From JBHJHK01 sp050330975 (GTDB lineage: Bacteria > Pseudomonadota > Gammaproteobacteria > Competibacterales > Competibacteraceae), in NCBI GenBank assembly GCA_050330975.1, contig JBHJHK010000510.1, positions 1 through 11,266 of the forward strand: 11,266 nucleotides of DNA, given 5' to 3'. The translations under genes and the position numbers were made by a program. The notes beneath the pieces are model-generated. The model was given only the letters and a program-made list of their open reading frames with translations. It was not told the DNA's origin and did not search any database. Position 1 is the first letter of the stretch. Each line of letters starts with the position of its first letter. This document shows, piece after piece, positions 6,733-11,266 of this stretch.

Positions 6733-7007
6733 AAAACCAGGTCACCGAGCCCCTGGAAGAAGAGATCAACACCGTCTCCGGCATCGAACGCCTCACCTCG
6801 GTGAGCCGGGAGGGGCGCAGCACCGTCACCGTGGAATTCGCCATCGGCGACGACCTCGACCGGGCCGCCAACGACGTCCGCGACCGCACCGCCGCCGCCC
6901 GGGGCCAACTCCCCGAGGATGTCGATCCCCCCACGGTGGAGAAGGCCGACGCCGACGGCGATCCCATCGTCTTTTTGAACATCCAGTCGGACCAGCGAAG
7001 TCTATAG
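6729..7007 (+). pseudogene. RND efflux pump (HAE1/AcrB type) fragment, near N-terminus
   Basis: From CAG 6738 the frame reads QVTEPLEEEINTVSGIERL, then SVSREGRSTVTVEFAIGDD and AANDVRDRTAAA, ending ADADGDPIVFLNIQSDQRSL. This is the first periplasmic (porter) region just after the first membrane helix of RND pumps, which normally exceed 1000 residues. The first helix and upstream residues are missing; the frame opens only with Met-Lys-Asn joined directly to the conserved Gln. The frame stops at 7005-7007. Drug or metal efflux by this piece is impossible. The composition is as GC-rich as its neighbours, so it looks like decay of a resident gene rather than a recent import. The family call is confident; whether the locus is still transcribed is unknown. 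Confidence 0.85.
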
Positions 7008-7135
7008 GCAGTTTACTGACGTTGTTTATCGTTCCCGCCGCCTACGTCACCCTGGGTAGGGAGCGCACTCCCCGACGGCAAGCCGCGTCGAGGCCGCCCC
7101 CGGGCAAGCCCGCTACGGCGGGGGGAGCCGACTAG
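7004..7135 (+). pseudogene. RND efflux pump C-terminal end, out of frame with the upstream fragment
   Basis: Read from ATA 7004, in a different frame from the preceding fragment, 43 codons run to TAG 7133-7135. They begin IGSLLTLFIVPAAYVTLGRE and then become basic and proline-rich. The first part matches the end of the last membrane helix of RND pumps (the G-T/S-LLTLFVVP motif). The body of the pump, well over 800 residues, is therefore missing between about 7000 and 7004, with a frame change at the junction. An internal deletion in a single RND gene explains both fragments. Confidence 0.8.
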
Positions 7136-7159
7136 AACCCACCCCCTGAGGTCGTCGCC

Positions 7160-7375
7160 ATGGCCATTGCCCTGCGCTGTCTCCAAGTCGATATCACCAC
7201 GTTATCCGTCGATGCCATCGTCAACGCCGCCAATTCGTCCCTCCTGGGCGGTGGTGGGGTCCATGGCGCCATCCATCGGGCGACGGGGGCAGAGCTACCA
7301 CCGAAGCCCTGGGGCCACCATGGCGGGATAAAAAAGGGTAAAACTGGTGCAGGGCGCCCCAAAATCGGTCTTTGA
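7160..7375 (+). pseudogene. Truncated macro-domain (ADP-ribose-binding) gene
   Basis: ATG 7160 has TGAGG at 7147-7151 (8-base spacing). The first 45 residues match the start of macro-domain proteins, which bind ADP-ribose or remove it from proteins and O-acetyl-ADP-ribose. They read VDITTLSVDAIVNAANSSLL, then GGGGVHGAIHRATGAEL, including the N-A-A-N and G-G-G-V-x-G-A-I motifs of the ligand pocket. After GAEL the resemblance stops; about 26 unrelated residues (starting PPKPWGHHGG) precede the TGA. A normal macro domain has about 170 residues, so roughly three quarters is lost. VDIT replaces the common GDIT. It is probably non-functional; expression of a short peptide is possible because the start signals are intact. 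Confidence 0.8.
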
Positions 7376-7684
7376 CGGCGTGAAGAATCCCATCGCAACC
7401 CCATTGCCTCCCTTGGGCACGGCGAGGCACGGCGGATTCTAGCGGGGGAGTGGCTGTCATCCCCTCCTCTAGCCACTGTAGCTGGACATTGGTTCGATAT
7501 CTGCTAGAGGTTACGAACAGCACGGTCGCTTCCCAACGGCCTGGCAGCCCCATCTTCTGGGTGGCACCTGGCAATCACGTGGCGTATGGGCCGTCCGGGG
7601 GGAGCGACGAGCAAGGTCTGACCACACGTCGATAACCCCCAGGAAAACCCCCGGGAAATTCTCCACCACCTGGAGTGACACGCC
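7376..7684. other. Intergenic stretch between the macro-domain remnant and livH; no identified gene
   Basis: About 300 bases with open frames on both strands but no recognisable protein family. The foreign-looking segment starts earlier, at about 7296, where macro-domain similarity ends, and may be part of a repeated or mobile element; I see no clear terminal inverted repeats. Upstream of livH the only clear signal is GGAG (7672-7675). The position is where a binding-protein gene or a livH promoter would be expected; no binding-protein remnant is readable. Confidence 0.5.
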
Positions 7685-8548
7685 TTGTTCAACGAACTCA
7701 TCTTACCACTGGCCCTCAACGGCTTGATCTGGGGCTTGATCATCGCCCTGATCGCCCTGGGGCTATCGGTAATCTTCGGTCTATTGGACGTCATTAACCT
7801 GGCCCACGGGGATTTTTTTATGGTGGGCACGGTGCTGGCCTGGGGGGTCATCGAATCCACCGGCAACTTTTGGCTCGCCCTGGCCTTGGTACCGGTGGCC
7901 GGTTTTATCCTGGGGGCAGCGGTGGAGCGGGTGGTCATCGCCCCCATCAAGGGGGCCGCCAGCTTGTCCATCGTCGCCACCTTTGGGCTCTCGATGATGC
8001 TGCAAGAGGCGGTGCGGGGTACCTACGGCGCCTCCCCCAAGCGCATTTTGCCCCCCCTGGAGGGCACGGTGCCGCTGTTTGGCATCGACTACGAAATCTA
8101 CCGCCTGTTGGCCGCCGCCATAGCCCTGGGGGCGCTAGGGGCTTTTTTCTGGTTCCTCCACCGCACCAAAATGGGGGTGTGGATGCGGGCAGTGCGCCAT
8201 AACCGGGAAATGGCCACCGCCATGGGCATTCCCGTTCAGCGGGTGTTTGTGGTCACCTTTGCCATCGGCGTCGCCCTGGCAGCCCTAGGTGGGGTGGTGG
8301 CCGCCCCCATCACCACCGTGGATTTTCGCACCGGCGTCGACGTCCTGCCGTTTTGCTTTATGGCGGTGATCATCGGCGGCTTGGGCAACCTGTTGGGCAC
8401 CGCGGCGGCAGCGGTGTTGCTGGCGTTTATGGAGGGGGTCATCACCAGTTTTGCCGACCCCACCACCGCCCGCATTAGCTCGTTGTGCTTGATGAGCGCC
8501 GTGTTACTGGTGCGCCCCCAGGGACTCTTCGCCGGGGCGACGCGGTGA
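7685..8548 (+). CDS. livH: Branched-chain amino acid/amide-type ABC transporter permease (LivH type)
   Basis: A 287-residue polytopic inner-membrane permease of the HAAT family (LivH/UrtB), which forms half of the transmembrane channel with the LivM-type protein. Hydrophobic segments occur throughout. The family hallmark LLDVINLAHGDFFMVG lies at about residues 33-48, and VRHNREMATAMGIPV (about 174-188) corresponds to the cytoplasmic loop that contacts the ATPases. The C-terminal half has FMAVIIGGLGNLLGTAAAA, and the protein ends RPQGLF as is usual. The start is TTG 7685, giving MFNELILPLALNG; GGAG lies 9 bases upstream and no in-frame ATG fits. Its TGA overlaps the GTG of livM (GTGA, 8545-8548), so the two are probably translationally coupled. 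Substrate could be a branched-chain amino acid, urea or short amide; sequence alone does not decide. Confidence 0.92.
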   Translation: MFNELILPLALNGLIWGLIIALIALGLSVIFGLLDVINLAHGDFFMVGTVLAWGVIESTGNFWLALALVPVAGFILGAAVERVVIAPIKGAASLSIVATFGLSMMLQEAVRGTYGASPKRILPPLEGTVPLFGIDYEIYRLLAAAIALGALGAFFWFLHRTKMGVWMRAVRHNREMATAMGIPVQRVFVVTFAIGVALAALGGVVAAPITTVDFRTGVDVLPFCFMAVIIGGLGNLLGTAAAAVLLAFMEGVITSFADPTTARISSLCLMSAVLLVRPQGLFAGATR

Positions 8549-9562
8549 AGGGATTCACCTTAAGCGCCGTGCTCCTCCTGCTGGCGATCCTGGTAGCCGC
8601 CCCCTGGTGGCTGCCCCAGGTGTTGAATGAGTTTTGGCTGGTGATTCTCACCGAGGTGCTCATCTGGTCGCTGTTGGCCGCTAGCGTCAACCTGCTGTTT
8701 GGCTATGTGGGCCTACTCTCCTTTGGCCAAGCCCTCTATTTTGGCGCCGGCATGTACGGGGTGGCCCTGGGGGTCAGCGCGTTGGGTTTGAGCCTGTGGC
8801 CCGCCTTTGGCTTTGGGATTGCAGTGGGGGTGGCCCTAGCGGCCTTGGCGGCAGTGCTAGCGGTGCGTCTGACCTGGCACTATTTCGCCATTATCACCGT
8901 GGTGTTCTCGCTGATCTTTTACTTCCTCGCCCTGTCCCTCAAACCCATCACCGGCGGCGACGACGGCCTGGTGTTCTCCCCATCGCCCCTGTTGAGCTGG
9001 GGAGAGTGGGAGTTCACGGTGTTCGATCCCCAGGTGATGTATTTCTTTGTGCTGGGCTGGGTGGTGTTGTGCTTTTACCTCCAGCATCGCCTACTCCAGA
9101 GCGCCCTGGGGCGGGCTTTTGTGGCGGTGCGAGAAAACGATACCCGCGCCACCCTCATCGGGCTCGACGTCTATCGCATCCGCCTGGCGGCTTTTGTCGC
9201 CGCCGGTTTTTTGGCCGCCAGCTCCGGGGCGCTATTTGCCCTGTTCGGCAGCTATGCCTCGGCGTCCTACATGTTCTACCACGTCTCCGGGGAGGCGGTG
9301 GTGTGGACGATTTTGGGGGGGACCGGCACGCTGCTGGGGCCAGCTTTGGGGACGCTGGTGCTGATCGTGTTGCGCGAAGAGCTGTCGAGCTTTTGGGAAC
9401 ACTATTTGTTTTTGGTGGGAGCCGTCGTCGTGGTGATGGTGACGTTCTTCCCCCGGGGATTGGCGGGTCTGTGGCTCGACGCCACCGCCCGCCTCACCCG
9501 CCGAATCACCAGCAATCCGGTCGATCCCACCAAAGAGCGTGCGGCCCTAGGGGAGCGAGACT

Positions 9563-9573
<11 letters not shown>
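8545..9573 (+). CDS. livM: Branched-chain amino acid/amide-type ABC transporter permease (LivM type)
   Basis: A 342-residue polytopic membrane protein, partner of LivH. It opens MKGFTLSAVLLLLAILVAAP and has the family motif LLFGYVGLLSFGQALYFGAG (about residues 50-69). It also has TWHYFAIITVVFS and the ATPase-contacting loop SALGRAFVAVRENDTRATLI, with the conserved A-V-R-E-N-D. The C-terminal membrane region is GGTGTLLGPALGTL. The GTG at 8545 overlaps the livH stop codon and begins directly with the hydrophobic region, so I prefer it to starts further upstream inside livH. The 3' end overlaps livG by 11 bases (9563-9573). There is a basic C-terminal tail (TARLTRRI... to DYGR) on the cytoplasmic side. 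Length is typical for the family. Confidence 0.92.
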
Positions 9574-10419
<846 letters not shown>

Positions 10420-10423
<4 letters not shown>

Positions 10424-11226
10424 AGGCAGCGCCATCCCGGCATGACACTACCCTGAGGGTCGAGAACCTCCATGCCCACTACGGCAAGGTCCACGTCCTC
10501 CAGGGGGTGGATTTGACGGTGGCACCGGGGGAGGCCGTGGCGCTGTTGGGCCGCAACGGCGTGGGCAAAACCACCACCCTCAAGGCCATCTTGGGGCTCA
10601 TACCCCGCAGCCGGGGCCAAGTCCGGTTTGGCGATTGCGACTTGACCCAGCTGCCCGCCCATCGCCTGGCAGCCCAGGGCATTGGCTACGTCCCCCAGGG
10701 GCGGGGCATCTTCCCCCAGCTCAGCGTCTACGAAAACCTCTGTATCGGCCTAACCCGCTCCCCCCCCAGAGAGCGGTTGGATTACGTCTTCCAGCGTTTT
10801 CCCCGCCTGCAGGAACGGTTGAGCCAGCAGGGCACCACCTTGTCGGGGGGCGAACAGCAAATGCTGGCCATCGCCCGTTGTTTGATGATGGCTCCCCGGC
10901 TGCTGGTGCTGGACGAACCGACCGAAGGCATCATGCCGCGCCTGGTGACGGCGATCCGCCGGGAAATTCGCCTGATCAACCGCCGTGGAGTGGCCATCTT
11001 ACTGGTGGAACAAAACCTCTCCATGGCTTTAAAACTGTGTCGCAAGATCTACTTGTTGGAAAAGGGGCGGGTGGTCTACCAGGGTACTGGGGAGGCGTTG
11101 CGCCAGCGCCCAGACGTCGTCCAGCGCTACCTTGGCTTGTCCCTAGAATCCCCGTCGCTCCCCGAACCCACCGCCTCGGCCAACGGCCATTTACCCCCAG
11201 GGCCTACTGAACGGATACCCTCATGA
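10420..11226 (+). CDS. livF: ABC transporter ATP-binding protein (LivF type)
   Basis: A 268-residue cytoplasmic ATPase, the second one of the HAAT transporter. Motifs: Y21 as A-loop aromatic, Walker A GRNGVGKT (44-51), YVPQGRGIFPQLSVYENL (90-107) containing the Q-loop and the family-typical R-G-I/L-F-P, signature LSGGEQQMLAIARCL (141-155) and Walker B LLVLDEP (161-167). The sequence LDEPTEGIMP (164-173) resembles the TEGI form I associate with UrtE and related amide/urea-type members rather than the SLGLAP form of classical LivF. LLVEQNLSMAL has Gln instead of the switch His, which is normal for LivF. ATG 10420 overlaps the livG stop (ATGA). A proline-rich tail (about 243-268) follows the domain. 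The 3' end again overlaps the next start as ATGA at 11223-11226. Confidence 0.92.
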
Positions 11227-11266
11227 ACATCGATTACACCCCCAAAAAAACCACCCGCCCCACTTT
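11223..11266 (+). CDS. Start of a further gene in the transporter operon, cut by the window end
   Basis: ATG 11223 overlaps the livF stop in an ATGA junction, the same coupling used between livG and livF. The 14 complete codons read MNIDYTPKKTTRPT. This is polar and basic with no signal peptide, so it is unlikely to be the missing periplasmic binding protein and could be a cytoplasmic enzyme acting on the imported substrate. I cannot identify the family from so little sequence. Confidence 0.55.
   Translation, partial: MNIDYTPKKTTRPT

Noticed and set aside
7221..7574. Minus-strand frame of 117 residues across the macro-domain remnant
   Set aside because: Part is antisense to the macro-domain codons and the rest shows no known family; it could belong to a repeat element but I cannot support a gene.
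8485..8544. Longer LivM start inside the end of livH
   Set aside because: GTG 8545 gives the classic GTGA overlap and starts at the hydrophobic region; the extension is out-of-frame livH sequence.

Overview
The window is GC-rich, has strong Shine-Dalgarno sequences (AGGAG, GGAGGA) and tightly packed, often overlapping genes. This and the gene families point to a Pseudomonadota bacterium, probably a gammaproteobacterium. That assignment is a judgement from gene content, not from a marker gene. No rRNA, tRNA, CRISPR array or intact insertion sequence is visible.

Layout. (1) Bases 1-386 hold no convincing gene. (2) 387-3217, plus strand: a glutathione S-transferase, then a 707-residue fusion of a pyridoxamine-phosphate-oxidase-like split barrel, a ferredoxin-reductase module and a plant-type [2Fe-2S] ferredoxin; this looks like a redox or detoxification pair. 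(3) 3341-3835: a small protein with S1/OB-like segments and no known function. (4) 3925-4638: a DUF502 membrane protein. (5) 6442-4660, minus strand: two adjacent non-heme iron oxygenases, a TauD/gamma-butyrobetaine-hydroxylase-like Fe(II)/2-oxoglutarate enzyme followed by an HD-domain oxygenase. The pairing matches TmpA/TmpB, which convert 2-trimethylaminoethylphosphonate to phosphate and glycine betaine. This is the most interesting functional call in the window. Genes of both types are usually misannotated, as gamma-butyrobetaine hydroxylase and as an HD phosphohydrolase.

(6) 6443-7684 is a gene graveyard. It begins with a regulatory-looking inverted repeat upstream of tmpA. Then come a 24-codon signal-peptide-like ORF with a very good ribosome binding site, an N-terminal-side fragment of an RND efflux pump, the last 43 codons of an RND pump in another frame, a macro-domain gene cut after about 45 residues, and about 300 bases I cannot explain. 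Successive internal deletions of an efflux operon explain most of it.

(7) 7685-11226, plus strand: livH-livM-livG-livF, a branched-chain-amino-acid/amide/urea-type (HAAT) ABC transporter cassette with overlapping gene ends. Its periplasmic binding protein is not in the window. LivG carries an unusual Asp/Gly-rich C-terminal tail made by a DNA repeat. A further gene starts at 11223 by an ATGA overlap with livF and runs off the end.

The betaine-phosphonate genes and the transporter are divergently oriented and separated by the debris, so a shared role is possible but not shown. The transporter could supply quaternary-ammonium or amide nitrogen compounds; the sequence does not decide its substrate.
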